Notes under the pieces: generated by a model | What the model saw: only the letters and a program-made list of their open reading frames with translations | Told to the model about the DNA's origin: nothing | Database searches by the model: none | Shown: piece after piece, positions 45,362 to 56,639 of the stretch | How positions within the stretch are numbered: position 1 is the first letter of the stretch | Layout of the letters: every line of letters begins with the position of its first letter | Assembly (NCBI RefSeq): GCF_027172205.1 | Contig: NC_070614.1 | Span: 43,267,001-43,331,000, forward strand | DNA: 64,000 bases | Origin: Podarcis raffonei | Taxonomy: Eukaryota > Chordata > Lepidosauria > Squamata > Lacertidae | Direction: 5' to 3' | Program-made: the position numbers and the translations under genes

Positions 45362-47697
45362 GTCTTTTATTTGTGTAATAGACACAGCCTAAGTCTGTAT
45401 GTACTGAGAGCTGCCGCCCTGGTTTTTGCAGGAAAGTGAAGGAGGGGGAAGCATTTTGCTGCTACGATTGCATCCCATGTCCAGAAGGAAAGATTTCAGA
45501 CCAGGAGGGTAAGAAATTGAATGTATATAGATATAGCTTGTTGCCTTTAATTGAAAACATGAATATTAAAAAAAAAATGCAATCACCAAGGTTCCTTTTT
45601 ATAACTTATAAAATATTGAGAAATTTAGCTGAAGAGGGACCTAATGAAAGTGTGTGTGTAATAATTTGTGATTGTGGGTGTTGAATGCTGTTACTAAGGA
45701 AGAATCCTATAGCAAGATCCACCAGGTTGGACAGGATTAGTATAAAGTGGATTTTTCAGATGAACCAGGAGGTTTCTCTAACAGCTGCAAATATGCCAAC
45801 GTATCTCCTTCATCCAGGCTGAGCTGAGTGCAATGCTTCTTAAATTGATAGAAACCTTGAAAGGCGAGTGTTACGGGGGTGAAATGGGGCAGGGGGGATT
45901 TGGATACAATGCATGAAGGCTATTCAGCTGGAATCTCAGCCTAAATTAAGTCAATGAAAAGGGTGGTTTAACGCTAACACTATTTTAAAAGCTTGTTTTC
46001 TCTCCAATAGCCTTTGGCTGGCTCAACCAACGACATCCCTTCTTTAGAATGGATTTTGGATCTGGTGCACTTTATGCCGTCTTAATTTATTCCAGGCTTG
46101 TTTTACTCCATCCTCTTGCCATAGTATTTCTCCATAAATGTGATATCTTCTTCTACAGCAGTCCTTGAAATCTGTTTTAACACTTTGGCTAGAGATGGCT
46201 GAATCTATTTCAAGACCTTGATACTTTCACATAATTTTGCCCATAATTTGTTTGATTTATTTCATACTTAATCCTACATTTTCTATCAAAATCTGTTTAG
46301 GCACATATATTTTTCCTTACAAATAATGTTTGGATGTGCATTTTCTTTCTGGTAATGTATTGAAACATGTATTTTGATGCCCTTAAACTTCAGAAAATTG
46401 TGCGGTAATGTTTGGAGAAGTGTGAAATACTTAAATCCAGAAAACAGTTGAAAGGTATTGATTAGGTTATCTAATGAAGAAATTTACAAAGTCTCAATTA
46501 CACAATCACTCATTAATGAAGGAATAAATAAGTGTGAGCAACCAGAACAGTGACAGGAAAATCTGAGTTGGCTTCTGATTGTAGATCAGGAAGGGTCTCT
46601 GTGGCCTTGCATTTTGCATTTTGCCTCAGTCGGTATTCTACATCGGATAGGTGAGAAGGGCATGGTTCCATCATTTTAGTCTTTATTGTTTGAAACTCCT
46701 TGTACACTTTTTAAATCATTTTAATTATGTATTTTCAAGTAGTGGCATGTTGCTCATATTTTTGGGATTAAGAACTATGTTGTTTTTTTCCTCAGACATG
46801 AATGACTGCTATGAATGTGAAGATGAAAAGTATCCAAACACAAATAAGACTATATGTATTCCCAAGCATGCAACTTTCTTGTCCTTTGAAGAACCTCTGG
46901 GCCTCAGCTTAGCCTGTTCTGCTCTTTCCTTTGCTTTCATTACAGCACTGGTATTAGAAATATTTGTGAAGCACAGGGACACTCCCATTGTGAAAGCCAA
47001 CAACCAGGACCTCACCTACGCTCTGCTCATCTCCCTCTTGCTTTGCTTCCTTTCCGCAATACTATTCATCGGATATCCTGACAAAGTGATGTGTCTCCTC
47101 CGACAAACTGCTTTTGGCATCATCTTCTCAGTGGCTGTTTCTTGTGTGCTGGCAAAAACTATCACTGTCGTTCTGGCTTTCATGGCCACAAAACCAGGAT
47201 CCAGGATGAGGAAGTGGGTGGGGAAGGGACTGGCAAACTCTATTGTCCTCTCTTGCTCCCTTATCCAAGCACTCATCTGCACTGTATGGCTGGTGATCTC
47301 TCCTCCGTTCCCTAATGCTGACATGAAGTCAGTGGCTGAAGAAATTGTACTGGAGTGCAATGAGGGGACTGTGACATTCTTTTACTGTGTCTTGGGCTAC
47401 ATGGGCTTCCTAGCTTTGGTCAGTTTCACTGTGGCTTTCCTTGCCCGGAAATTACCTGACAGTTTCAATGAAGCCAAGTTCATCACTTTCAGCATGCTGG
47501 TTTTTTGTAGTGTTTGGTTATCCTTTGTTCCTTCCTACATGAGCACAAAGGGGAAATACATGGTGGCTGTGGAGATCTTCTCTATCTTAGCGTCCAGTGC
47601 TGGCTTGTTGGGTTGCATCTTTTCCCCAAAATGTTACATTATTTTGTTGAGACCTGAGCTGAACAATAGGGATCACCTAATAAGAAGAAAATGCTAA
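40224..47697 (+). CDS. VMN2R: V2R-4, vomeronasal type-2 receptor
   Basis: Six exons: 40224-40441, 41091-41382, 41733-42593, 43635-43862, 45382-45508, 46796-47697; 875 residues, all introns GT-AG. Signal peptide [17 protein letters not shown], ligand-binding flytrap domain, NCD3G linker and seven-helix domain ending [14 protein letters not shown] are all complete. Differences from paralogues: Lys instead of Asn at the exon 1/2 junction, INKNP instead of INENP in exon 2, LRRIS instead of LRGIS in exon 4. Exon 1 and its 5' flank nearly match V2R-2, while exon 6 sides with V2R-3, a mosaic pattern. An open frame runs back into intron 5 before exon 6, but the splice acceptor at 46795 and the paralogues define the exon. 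Intron 4 is the longest of the four because of a MITE with a SINE inside. Appears functional. Confidence 0.95.
43139..43228. mobile_element. 90-bp hAT-type MITE, V2R-4 intron 3
   Basis: A near-perfect palindrome starting catagctgtcaac and ending gttgacagctatg, flanked by the perfect 8-base duplication atttacac. Intron 3 of V2R-3 has the uninterrupted empty site near 27630. Too short to encode anything; mobilised in trans by a hAT transposase. Confidence 0.92.
44253..44866. mobile_element. Tigger-like MITE split by a SINE
   Basis: The two halves (44253-44324 and 44689-44866) together give a second-subfamily MITE with TA target duplications and termini CAGGGGTACCTCGGG and the complement of CAGTGGTACCTCGGG. 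The SINE at 44325-44688 inserted into the AACCCAGAAAT segment of the MITE. Located in intron 4 of V2R-4; absent from intron 4 of the other genes. Confidence 0.88.
44325..44688 (+). mobile_element. Sauria-type SINE, full length
   Basis: A complete element of about 364 bases: head with box A-like GTGGCACTGTGGG and box B GGTTCGAATCC, body, and TTTACCTTTACCT tail. Target duplication cccagaaat on both sides (44316-44324 and 44689-44697). Same family as 22342-22688, and here the 5' end is intact. Confidence 0.9.
45315..45359. repeat. (AT)n microsatellite near exon 5
   Basis: An AT run 22 bases before the exon 5 acceptor of V2R-4, inside what should be the branch-point and pyrimidine-tract region. 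The paralogues have only a short AT-rich stretch there. Confidence 0.95.
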
Positions 47698-48059
47698 AGA
47701 AATCAAATTCTGTGTCACTGGTTATAATATCTAGAAGAGCAATTTGTATGTATACCTGAAAAGAAGCACCTAGAATCCTCTGTAGGCTACCAACCAACTG
47801 GATTTAACCATCCTCTGCTGTCAGTCGGAATGTGGGAAGGAGATGGTGTATCTCCTTTCCTTGCCTGCCTCCAACCTTTATCAGCATTTTTAAAACAACA
47901 TTTAAATATTAGTCCTGCCCCCAATTTGCTCTGAGGATGCATATAGGGCATGGCTGTTTTTCCCTCAGCTGGCCCAATCCAGGGCCCAAAATTGCACCCC
48001 AGATCACATAGGCTGTGCAGATGCCCATTTCTCATTACTATTGCCTGAAAATCTCCACT

Positions 48060-48136
48060 GTTGTTGTTTAGTCATTCAGTCGTGTCCAACTCTTCATGAC
48101 CCCATGGACCAGAGCACGCCAGGCACTCCTGTCTTC
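48060..48136 (-). mobile_element. Bov-B LINE 3' end, 77 bp
   Basis: The minus strand reads as the conserved Bov-B 3' terminus (ACACGACTGAATGACTAAAC) followed by an AAC tail. A perfect 13-base target duplication, gaaaatctccact, flanks it (48047-48059 and 48137-48149). It is extremely 5'-truncated. Bov-B is horizontally acquired in several vertebrate lineages and is abundant in squamates; it supplies the machinery for the SINEs in this window. Confidence 0.85.
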
Positions 48137-49726
48137 GAAAATCTCCACTACTTGCCCTGTTTCAACACACTGAGTCCCCCATATTCAGTAATCCCAGATC
48201 TACTGCATCTTTTCCTCTGCTCAGTTTCAATTCTGTATCTCTTATTCTTAGGCCTTGGCACTGTACTATTCTGCTCTGATGCTGTTTCTCACAACTTTTT
48301 CACACTACAGATAAACAATTTCACCCTTTCTAATCCCATCTTATTTTTCTGCATTTGGCTGTGTTAATGTACGTCCTGCTCCACTCTAGTGGAAATTTCA
48401 TAGGATAGGTCTGTAGAAATCCTTTAAAAACTGGACATAAAAGCAGTCACAAAATATAAGCACTGAGGACTAAAAGGTTTATGAAGGACATGCTCTGTCT
48501 CCCTCCCCCCCTTGCTTTCTTCAAATCTTTAAATCTGACAATTAATCTGAGTAAAAATGTTTTGCCATCACAGCCACACCAAGGAGGACTCAAGACATCA
48601 CTTTAAATTGAGGGAAAGGTTGCATTCATTAAATATAACATTAAGAAAAACTTAATGAGGAAGGGAGGGGAGAAAAAAGGGAAAGATCCAAATAAATTAC
48701 GAGCTAATTTAAAGGGAAAGAAATATGCCAAACACTCAAAATGTAGTTATTTCAGATCCCAATCCTTTTGGGTTTGGCTGGATTTCACTGGTTTTTAGTC
48801 CAATAATGATATCTGCTTTTTGGCAATATGCTTCAAATGCAAATAAACATCAAAAGAGAAGAAACAAAAATTAAACCTGAATAATTTCACGAGGAAAGAG
48901 AGGAGATTGGGATATTTTGGGGTATTTTTTTTTTCCAGTGCCAAGTGGCTTCAAAACATTCTTGCCGTTGCTTGTTTGAATCTTCAGGTTGTTTGCCTAT
49001 CTGTAGTCAGAGCCCAGATAAATGATTCTGTGTTATTGGGATTCTCAAACTTTTGTGTTTGATAGAAGCACCTAGCAAGATTAAACTCTCCATCTCTCAG
49101 TTGTTGTTGGTGGTGGAGGAAGAAGTTGTAGCATCTCCTTTTTTTAGCTGTGAAATAAAAAATGTGTACAGGCCGGATGGAGTGCCAGCAACTCTCCGTT
49201 TGTGTGGAGTTTGTGTTGCGAGTCATTACACAAATAAGTGGTCTCACGTAAGCCTGTTCCACCTCTGTTCCACCCCCTTCCTGGGCCACAAATTGACGCA
49301 TTCATCATCAGTCATGGGTCCATCAGGAGCACGTAAAATGCTCCCCACCTACACATATAATTGCAACCAGCAAAGACTTAGGATGGCAGGCACTCATAAT
49401 GGCCTCATGTCTTGGTTGCTAATATGGTTGGTTTGGTTGCAAGTTGGCAGGATACCCATGTAAATGACAGAAGAGGCTTGGCTTTTTTTTCAGCCAGAAC
49501 TCAGTTCAGGAAGCTTTCGTGTGGGCGCCATTGCCATTATAAGAGAACAAGGGAGGCGTTCATGCAGATTTTTGGCATCTCTTTTTCTAGAAAAAGAGCA
49601 CTGAGAAGGGGCATTGGGCTGGACCCTTGGTGGCAATGGGCAGGAAGAGGGTCCCCCTCTAGTGATCCTGTGGAGTTTCCCAGGAGTGGTTCACACCATA
49701 GGGGCTTCCGTAACTAAGGGTTATGT

Positions 49727-49849
49727 TAAGGTTACCAGATTTTTTTCAATGAATCCGGGGACACTTTTCAACTTCAATGGATTTTGTATGGGGGCTGATT
49801 TGCAAATCCAGGGACTGTCCCCGGGAAACGGGGACGTCTGGTAACCTTA
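49727..49849. mobile_element. 123-bp hAT-type MITE
   Basis: Inverted termini taaggttaccaga and tctggtaacctta with a perfect 8-base duplication, ggttatgt, on both sides. The empty site is preserved in the V2R-3 spacer near 33740. The termini differ from the other two hAT-type MITEs here, so it is a third family. Confidence 0.9.
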
Positions 49850-50124
49850 GGTTATGTTTCACCACTTTCTTTTCCACTTTGAAGAAACTCTTATCTCTTC
49901 AGATTAAGGAGTATAAATGAATGCTGCTAACAATCCAGGAGATGAAACCCCCCCTCCCACAGCTAGACAATTAAAGAGGCAAAGTGAACAAAGAAGTGGA
50001 AAGCATTTATTTCTTCCCTCACCGGTGAAAAAAAGAGAGGGAAGGGCTTGTATTTTTATTTTCTGGTGGTGTTTATGTTGTTGGTTCTCCCTAAATAGCT
50101 TTCCTCCATATTAAAAAGGAAGAG

Positions 50125-50167
50125 TATGTATGTATGTATGTATGTATGTATGTATGTATGTATGTAT
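50125..50167. repeat. (GTAT)n microsatellite
   Basis: About ten GTAT units in the region between the V2R array and the OR duplicons. Confidence 0.95.
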
Positions 50168-51169
50168 AGGAAACTATCTTTTTGCTTGCTCTCCCTCCCT
50201 TTGGTAAAAAAGGAAAGATTGGTGGGATGTGGGCTTGGGGGGGAGACTTCTGGGGGTAGGGATGGACGGAAGGAGATTTAGCTGGCAGCCTTATGCTGAA
50301 ATGGGAGGTTGGGTATTCTGTGAGAATGATGGGGAGGGTGTTTTTCAGTAAGCAGTGAAAGCAAAAGTATGTCTACTCCCAAGCATGCCCTACTGAATTC
50401 AGTAGGGCTTACTCCCAGGAAAGTAAGTTTAGCTGAACTAAGTGGTGCTTATGCATACACAGATTCTACTTAGACCTCTGAGTGGGGAAACAGATGCAGC
50501 TTGACTAGTAAATCACTTAAACTACTCTTAAATTAGTTGCAAATATATTAAATATGATATATGGAAATTTATTTAATATTTTTATTAAATCTTCATTACA
50601 TTTTAAGACCTTCCACCACTGCAGGGAGCCTCGTCAAGGCTCTTGGCTGCTGCAGGGAAGCACAGCGCACCTCTGCTGCCATGGGGAGGTACAGTGGGGG
50701 CCCCTGCTGCCATGGGGAGGTGAGGCAAGGCCCTCTGCTGCTGCACCAAAGCTTGGCACACCCTCTATCACCACAGATATGTATTGTAGTATATCAAGAT
50801 ATCATGACATTTAGCTGGTGATATATTGTGATGTTGAAAATCAGATATCGCCAAGCCCTAATCTGGATAATATTCCATTGATTGAAGTAGTAAAATCACA
50901 CTCCAGTTTTCCCCATCTTTCTTGATCCTGTGTCATTTACCCAGGAAACCAAATTAGAAGTCAAACTAACACAGAATGTACCCTTAAGGACAGCTCTGTA
51001 ACACTTGCTTCACAAAGTTTTACTTTTTAAACTAGCTCCCCGGGACCAGATAAGGCACCAGCAAATGCAATCCCCACTGGAGGGGAAATGAGCAATTAAT
51101 TACTTCCACTCTCTCTCTATCTATTTACTCCTGATTTACTGATCATCCTGCTTTTTAGGTAGATCTCAT

Positions 51170-51273
51170 CCTCGCAACACACACAGCCAGCAGATGGAAC
51201 TCAACCAAACTGACGCTGAGCTGAACAGAGGTTGCTGCAGAAAACCTTAAGAAATATCTGCTTGGGTTTGCAG
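51170..51273 (+). promoter_or_regulatory. Candidate non-coding 5' exon of OR-A
   Basis: This stretch is conserved in the second duplicon (about 58430-58543) and ends at a good splice donor, TTGCAG then GTGAGTG. Vertebrate OR genes commonly have one or more non-coding exons several kilobases upstream, spliced just before the coding exon. A matching acceptor, TTTTTACAG, lies at 55487, 17 bases before the OR-A start. The 5' boundary (transcription start) is not visible. Confidence 0.45.
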
Positions 51274-52656
51274 GTGAGTGAAAAAATAGTTGAGGGTGTA
51301 TTAGATTTTTCCAAAGGGCAGGTCAAGGCTCTGGGATGAATGAAATTTTTCAGACTTCTCCAAGGAGCTGTCCAGCAGTTTCTATCTGCTGATCTGCTCT
51401 CTCCCCTTCTCTATCTCCAGCGCTCCACATGGCTTCTGGTGGCTAGATTGCTTCTGGACATAGGGGTAGCATAGAGACTGGTCATCATTGTAATTCTCCA
51501 TCCAAAGCAACTGGAGACTATGTATAGTGCCTCCAGGATCAGAGCTGGCATGCCTCTCTATGCTGGAGAACAAAAGTGGAAGATGGCTGCTGCTCTCAAA
51601 TTCTTTTTGTGGGTTTCTCATGGGCATCTGTCAGAAGACAGAACACTCAGCTAGATTACCGCAGCCTGATCTGGAATGAATCCATCCCAGCATGTTGTTA
51701 GAATACGGAGGTTAGGGAAGTGGTGTTCCTTTCTAAGGGAGGATATAAGAAGTTGAGCAATCAGAACTACCCCTCCAGATCAGACTGTGGCTCATATACA
51801 CATTACAGTTCATTCCATTTTCCCACTATTTCCTGACCATCCATTTTCAAATTACATTGGCTCTTTTAAGAACTAAGGAGGAAAACAGTGTAAGTTTAGC
51901 CCCATTTCCATAATATTTCCAAATGATTTTTCTGGCAGCAAATAACATGGAAATTAGCACTAAATCTACGTTATATTCCACTATAGTTCTGGAAGTTGTT
52001 GTGTGAAAGATCAAATATAGTGTGGAAATTAACAGTTACATAAACTTTGGGGAAATGGCATAAACAATATGTGGATGCAGCCTGGGCCATCTAGCTGAAC
52101 ACTCTGTCTTCAGACAGTGCCAGATGTTTCTTTGGAAGGGAATCTCAAAATAGGGCATGATAGTGTCATCTGACTGTTCATAATTCTGTCAGTTATTTCC
52201 TCTGCCTCTGAACACACTATCATGCACAGGAGGCATTGAGATATCTTTGTGTGTTCACACATTTATTTCTGTAATTTATTCTTACTGAGTATCACTGCTG
52301 GGGCAACAAATTTCATAGGCTACCCATGAGATGTCCAGCTGGTTCCTTTCACTTTGCACAATAGAAAATCATGGGTGTTACATCTAAAGTGCCATCTACA
52401 GTAATACTGATATTGGCACCAAATGGGCTGCAACCAAAACAGGGCTGAGAAACAAGAGGGAAGAGCCAGCATCCTCAGTGGAACCTCGATAAGTCCCCCC
52501 AAAATGTTTGTTTCTAGAAAGTGGCTTTGGTGGGTGTTATAATGGAATGGACAAAGTGAATATTGTTTTTATATGGCACACAGATGAATCAGAAATTTGT
52601 TATTTTCTAAATCTTATTTTTCTGTCTTTCTCTTTTAACCTCTTTTCCACTCTTAC

Positions 52657-52659
<3 letters not shown>

Positions 52660-52699
<40 letters not shown>

Positions 52700-52727
52700 G
52701 TCTGTCTGTCTGTCTGTCTGTCTTTCT
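52660..52727. repeat. (CTTT)n(CTGT)n compound microsatellite
   Basis: Two adjoining tetranucleotide runs differing by one base per unit, in a pyrimidine-rich stretch of the putative OR-A intron. Absent from the second duplicon. Confidence 0.95.
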
Positions 52728-52786
52728 TATTTCTCTTTCTCTATTTCCTTCTACACCCCCACCCTTTTTGTGTTTTTATCTAGATA

Positions 52787-53027
52787 CAGTAGTACCTCTG
52801 GTTACATACGCTTCAGGTTACATACACTTCAGGTTACAGACTCTGCTAACCCAGAAATAGTACCTCAGGTTAAGAAGTTTGCTTCAGGATGAGAACAGAA
52901 ATCATGCTCCGGCGGCGCGGCGGCAGCAGGAGGCCCCATTAGCTAAAGTGGTTTTCAGGTTAAGAACAGTTTCAGGTTAAGAATGGACCTCCGGAACGAA
53001 TTAAGTACTTAACCCGAGGTACCACTG
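52787..53027. mobile_element. Tigger-like MITE
   Basis: Second-subfamily element with termini CAGTAGTACCTCTGGTT and complement of CAGTGGTACCTCGGG, flanked by TA. Not present at the equivalent site of the second duplicon, so inserted after the OR duplication. Confidence 0.85.
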
Positions 53028-53172
53028 TAAAAGTATTGGTTTGGTGTTTTATTAAAAGGGGAGAATATTAAGTTTTGAATTTTTCTCTATTAACCTTAAT
53101 AAAAACTTTTTAAAATAAAGTAAGAAAGTAATATATTTTTTTAATTTAGAAAACAGCAAGGAAGCTGAATGT

Positions 53173-53460
53173 TGGAAGATTCAGGGCAGATGAAATCATA
53201 ACTTTAAAAGAGGTTTAGACATACTAATGGAAGACAAGGTCACCAATCACTACCAGCAGCAATGGCTATGTTCTGCCTCCACAGTCACAGGCAGTGTTGC
53301 TTCTGAACACCCGTTGCTGAAAACCTCAGGAAGTGAAATTGCTCTTGTGCTCAGGTCCTGCTTTCCATGTTTGCCACAGGCTACTGTTGGCTACTGTGAG
53401 AACAGGATGCTGGACTAGATGGGCTATTGGCCTGATCCAGCAATATTTTATTACGTTCTT
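53173..53460 (+). mobile_element. CR1-clade LINE 3' fragment
   Basis: Matches the widespread squamate LINE end that contains GATGCTGGACTAGATGGGC and CTGATCCAGCA and finishes in a TTCTTA motif. No coding part. A more degraded counterpart lies at 59976-60110 in the second duplicon, starting with the same ATTCAGGGCAGATGAAA, so the insertion predates the duplication. CR1 versus L2 assignment is from memory of the family end. Confidence 0.65.
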
Positions 53461-53894
53461 ACGGGGGGAGAATCCTACCTCAAAACAGCCCAGTGAGGAC
53501 TGAACCTGCTCAGAGTGCCAGCAGCCTGTTAATGTTTCTTCAGGGTGGCAGTGGAGAGATGGGAAGCTAGGAGATGGGGAACAGAGAGGGGGAGTGTCCA
53601 GGAAGAGGAGATGGCTAGCTGGGACACTCCACAGAGTACCACTCTGTGATTAGACCTAACTGAGTGCTACTAAGAAAGCAACTCTACTTTCACTACCAGC
53701 AACCCATCATATGCAGGGAACAATGGGAACTGGATGCAAACAATTTTGAGGAGAAAAATCAGGGCTCCTGACCACCCCACATTTCTTAAAAGAGGTGGGT
53801 GGACAATGTATTGGAAGGGGAGAATGGAACCAAGGCCTGGGATGTATTTAAGAGAGATGTGAAAAGGAAGACCATTTTAGGGCATTGATAAGGT

Positions 53895-54085
53895 GGGGAA
53901 GGGTCAGAGCTCATTGGCAGAGCAATTGCTCTTCATGCAGACGGTTCCAGGTTTAATCCTCAGCATCTCAAAGTAAGGTTGTGAATTCTCTCCTGGTTGT
54001 AAACTCTGGAAAACCACTGCCAGTCAGTGTAAACAGCGTTGAGGTAAATGGACTAATGGACTGCCTCAATAAAAAGCAAATTCCT
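53895..54085 (+). mobile_element. tRNA-derived SINE
   Basis: The head reads like a tRNA gene (box A in GAGCTCATTGGCAGAGC, box B GGTTTAATCC), with a body containing AAACCACTGCCAGTCAGTGT. A different family from the Sauria-type SINEs here, with no ACCTTT tail. A decayed counterpart sits at 60436-60600. Too diverged to be a tRNA gene. Confidence 0.7.
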
Positions 54086-55504
54086 ATCTTAGGAAAAGAC
54101 ATCAAAAAAATATTAATTTCTGAAGAAAAATAAGATCAGCTTTTTCTTTCTCAACAATATTTCTTACCTACATCTTTTATTAGGCGAATTAAACCCTTTT
54201 GAATACCCCCCCCCAGTAATTTCATTAACTTAGTTTCTACACCTTAGTTTCTACACCTCAAAATAAAGGAAAGACCTGAAAACATGTTTTTTTAAAAAAA
54301 AACAGTGGAGAGAGGATGGATAAAGAAAGAGAAAAGAAAGTAAAAAATAGACAATCTGTTGGGAAATTACTTCATTCCAAAAACTCCTGTTGTCATTTTT
54401 ATCTCTGTATCTCAGTTTGGTTTTTTGTGGTGGTGTTTTACAAAGTTCTGATAAACACTTTTGTATTGTCATGTAGTCCAGACATCTTAGCGCCATATCA
54501 TCCTTGTGTTTTTTTTAACATTACGGGGCGGGGCTGGCAATAAAACGTTGAAAGCGAATGGGAAGAAAAGCAACACATATCATCATCAGCTATGACCACA
54601 CACTCAACCACCCTGTCCCATCCATTAGAAACTACACTAGTATAATTAAATATAAAAGACACACAAACAAAAGGGAAATCAGTAGAGGTGCACTGAAACA
54701 AAAGCAATAGTAATAACGATAATTTATCTCTGCTTTTATTATTATTATTGTCTCTATGCCTCAGTTTTTTGTGTTTAACTTTTATATTTCAACTCCTTTT
54801 TGAACCTGCACTAGTTTCATTTGTTCATTTACTTTCTGCAACATAATTGTTCTACTTCTCAAAAATTGATTTTTTTCTTTTTTGCTCCATTGGTGTAACA
54901 AGACCTGTTCCAGAGTGCCTTCTCATCGCCCTTTGTATGCTAATAGCTCTGAATCTAAATCAGAACAAGAGAGGGAATGGCACAAGCCTCAACAGAGAGG
55001 CCTGGAGGGCTGGATTTGGTCCCTGAACCTGATATTCCTCATCCATGCTCTAACCCAGCACTCTTAACAAACTATTGTTCCCAGTATTCCCATGGTGTGT
55101 CATTTTCTGGTTCACCTCAGGCAGCAAGTTACCTTGGGCTGGTCCTGCTTTCTATAAGTTTGGGAGCCTATGACCCTTTGGACATTTGTTTGGACTCTTG
55201 ACTCCCATCATCCTGAGCCAGCATGCTCAGGGATGACAGGAGATGGAGTCCGACAGCATCTGAATGGCCACAGATGATACTGATTTGGATGCAGCAATAG
55301 TACGATGCAGCATATATCACCCTATGATGTTTTTGTGGACATTGTACAAATCACTAGGACAGTAGCCTCAGGACCCAGCCAAGAATAATAGCAGCTGACA
55401 AACAGATACATCATTTGCTGATTTTACCTAAAGCTTTGATGGAATAATCTCATTACCCTTGCCTTTCTCCCTTTCCTATTTTTACAGAGATATGCACAAA
55501 GGGA

Positions 55505-56464
55505 ATGATGTCGGCAAACCAGACAGTGGTGACTGAGTTTGCCCTGCTGGGCCTCTCTGAAACATGGGAAGTCCAGCTCATCTTATTTGTTGTCTTCCTC
55601 CTTCTCTACATTGGTACGCTCTTCAGCAACATCCTCATATTCTCAGCAATTTTCAGGGATCAGCGCCTTTCAGATTCACCCATGTTCTTTCTGCTAGGTC
55701 AGCTGGCCTTCCAGGACCTCTGCCTGTCCTCCTTTGCCATCCCAAGATCCCTCTTTGATTATGTTGCCAAATGCCATGTCATCTCCTTTGATGGCTGCAT
55801 GGCACAAATCTTCTTTGTCCATGTCTTTACAGGCAGCGAGATGCTCCTATTAGTGGCCATGGCCTATGACCGCTACGTAGCCATCTGTCATCCTCTCCAC
55901 TATGTTTCACTCATGAGCCGGTATCATTGCATTGGGCTTGTGCTTGCTTCTTGGGCTGGTGGGCTCCTCCATGGCACTGTGCAACTGTGTTTCATCATTA
56001 ATGTGCCTTTCTGTGGGCCCAATCAGGTGGACAGTTTCTTCTGTGACCTCCCATTGGTCATCAAGTTGGCTTGCATTGACACCTACCCCCTGGAGGTCAT
56101 GATGGTCACCAACAGTGGCATTTTGTCACTGGTGTCTTTTGTTGGACTGCTCATCTCATACGGATTCATCCTCTACACAATCCGCTCCAGGGGTCCCTCT
56201 GAAGGGACCACCAAGGCTGCCTCCACATGCACCTCTCACCTCATTGTGGTCACCATGTACTTTGGGCCCTGTTTGTTCATTTACCTGCGTCCATCTGCCC
56301 GGTTCATGATTGATAAAGTTCTCTGTGTCTTCTACACCTGTGTCACCCCCTTGCTGAACCCAGCTATCTATGCTTTGAAGAACAAGGAGATGAAAGCGGC
56401 CATTGGAAGCCTGTTGGCCAGGCTTTCTGGGCAGGTTTCCGCTCAGGGCCGTCCCCACCATTAG
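55505..56464 (+). CDS. OR-A, olfactory receptor (OR4-like)
   Basis: A single-exon class A GPCR of 319 residues, the usual OR length. Features in order: N-glycosylation site NQT near residue 5, TM1 with LFSNILIF, PMFFLLGQLAFQDLC in TM2, MAYDRYVAICHPLHY at the end of TM3, FFCDLPLVIKLAC in the second extracellular loop, TM6 SHLIVVTMYFGP, and PLLNPAIYALKN in TM7. The DLPLVIKLAC and GPN.VDSFFCD stretches are typical of family 4 ORs (class II). ORs act in olfactory cilia through Golf and adenylyl cyclase. The start is the first of two adjacent ATGs, 17 bases after a splice acceptor at 55487; the second ATG could also serve. It appears intact. Confidence 0.95.
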   Translation: MMSANQTVVTEFALLGLSETWEVQLILFVVFLLLYIGTLFSNILIFSAIFRDQRLSDSPMFFLLGQLAFQDLCLSSFAIPRSLFDYVAKCHVISFDGCMAQIFFVHVFTGSEMLLLVAMAYDRYVAICHPLHYVSLMSRYHCIGLVLASWAGGLLHGTVQLCFIINVPFCGPNQVDSFFCDLPLVIKLACIDTYPLEVMMVTNSGILSLVSFVGLLISYGFILYTIRSRGPSEGTTKAASTCTSHLIVVTMYFGPCLFIYLRPSARFMIDKVLCVFYTCVTPLLNPAIYALKNKEMKAAIGSLLARLSGQVSAQGRPHH

Positions 56465-56639
56465 GCAGCCTGAGTCAGCCACATCCAGCAGCAGGTCACA
56501 AAAGGCAACAAATCATTGGTTATTTTATTTATTGTTCCCCTTACGTTTATACAAGGTGCAGAGAAAGTGGATAGGGAGATTTTCTCCTTTCCGAATCCTA
56601 AAACCCGGGCTCATCCAGTGGAGCTGAGAAGGAACTATT

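Larger units (their letters stand above)
47698..50900. other. V2R-4 3' flank and cluster edge
   Basis: No gene. V2R-type 3' flank continues to about 49920, then spacer homology ends and unrelated sequence begins, so the V2R repeat unit ends here. Contains a Bov-B fragment, a hAT MITE, a (GTAT)n run and, near 50360-50440, a widespread-looking repeat (TGAATTCAGTAGGGCTTACT) whose family I cannot name. A GC-rich patch at 50610-50760 with a gccatggggaggt repeat looks like part of another interspersed repeat. Confidence 0.5.
51274..55487. other. OR-A upstream region / putative 5' intron
   Basis: Paralogous to 58544-60976. Contains a CTTT/CTGT microsatellite, a MITE, a CR1 fragment and a tRNA-derived SINE, listed separately. 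The parts 51500-52500 and 54100-55480 show no gene or recognisable element; 54250-54720 is AT-rich low-complexity sequence. Confidence 0.5.

Noticed and set aside
46651-46795. N-terminal extension of the V2R-4 exon 6 frame
   Set aside because: It lies upstream of the conserved splice acceptor and is intron sequence in the other three genes; it is open by chance.
50125-50167. CRISPR-like regular repetition
   Set aside because: Pure tetranucleotide microsatellite without spacers, in a vertebrate genome; no CRISPR array exists in the window.
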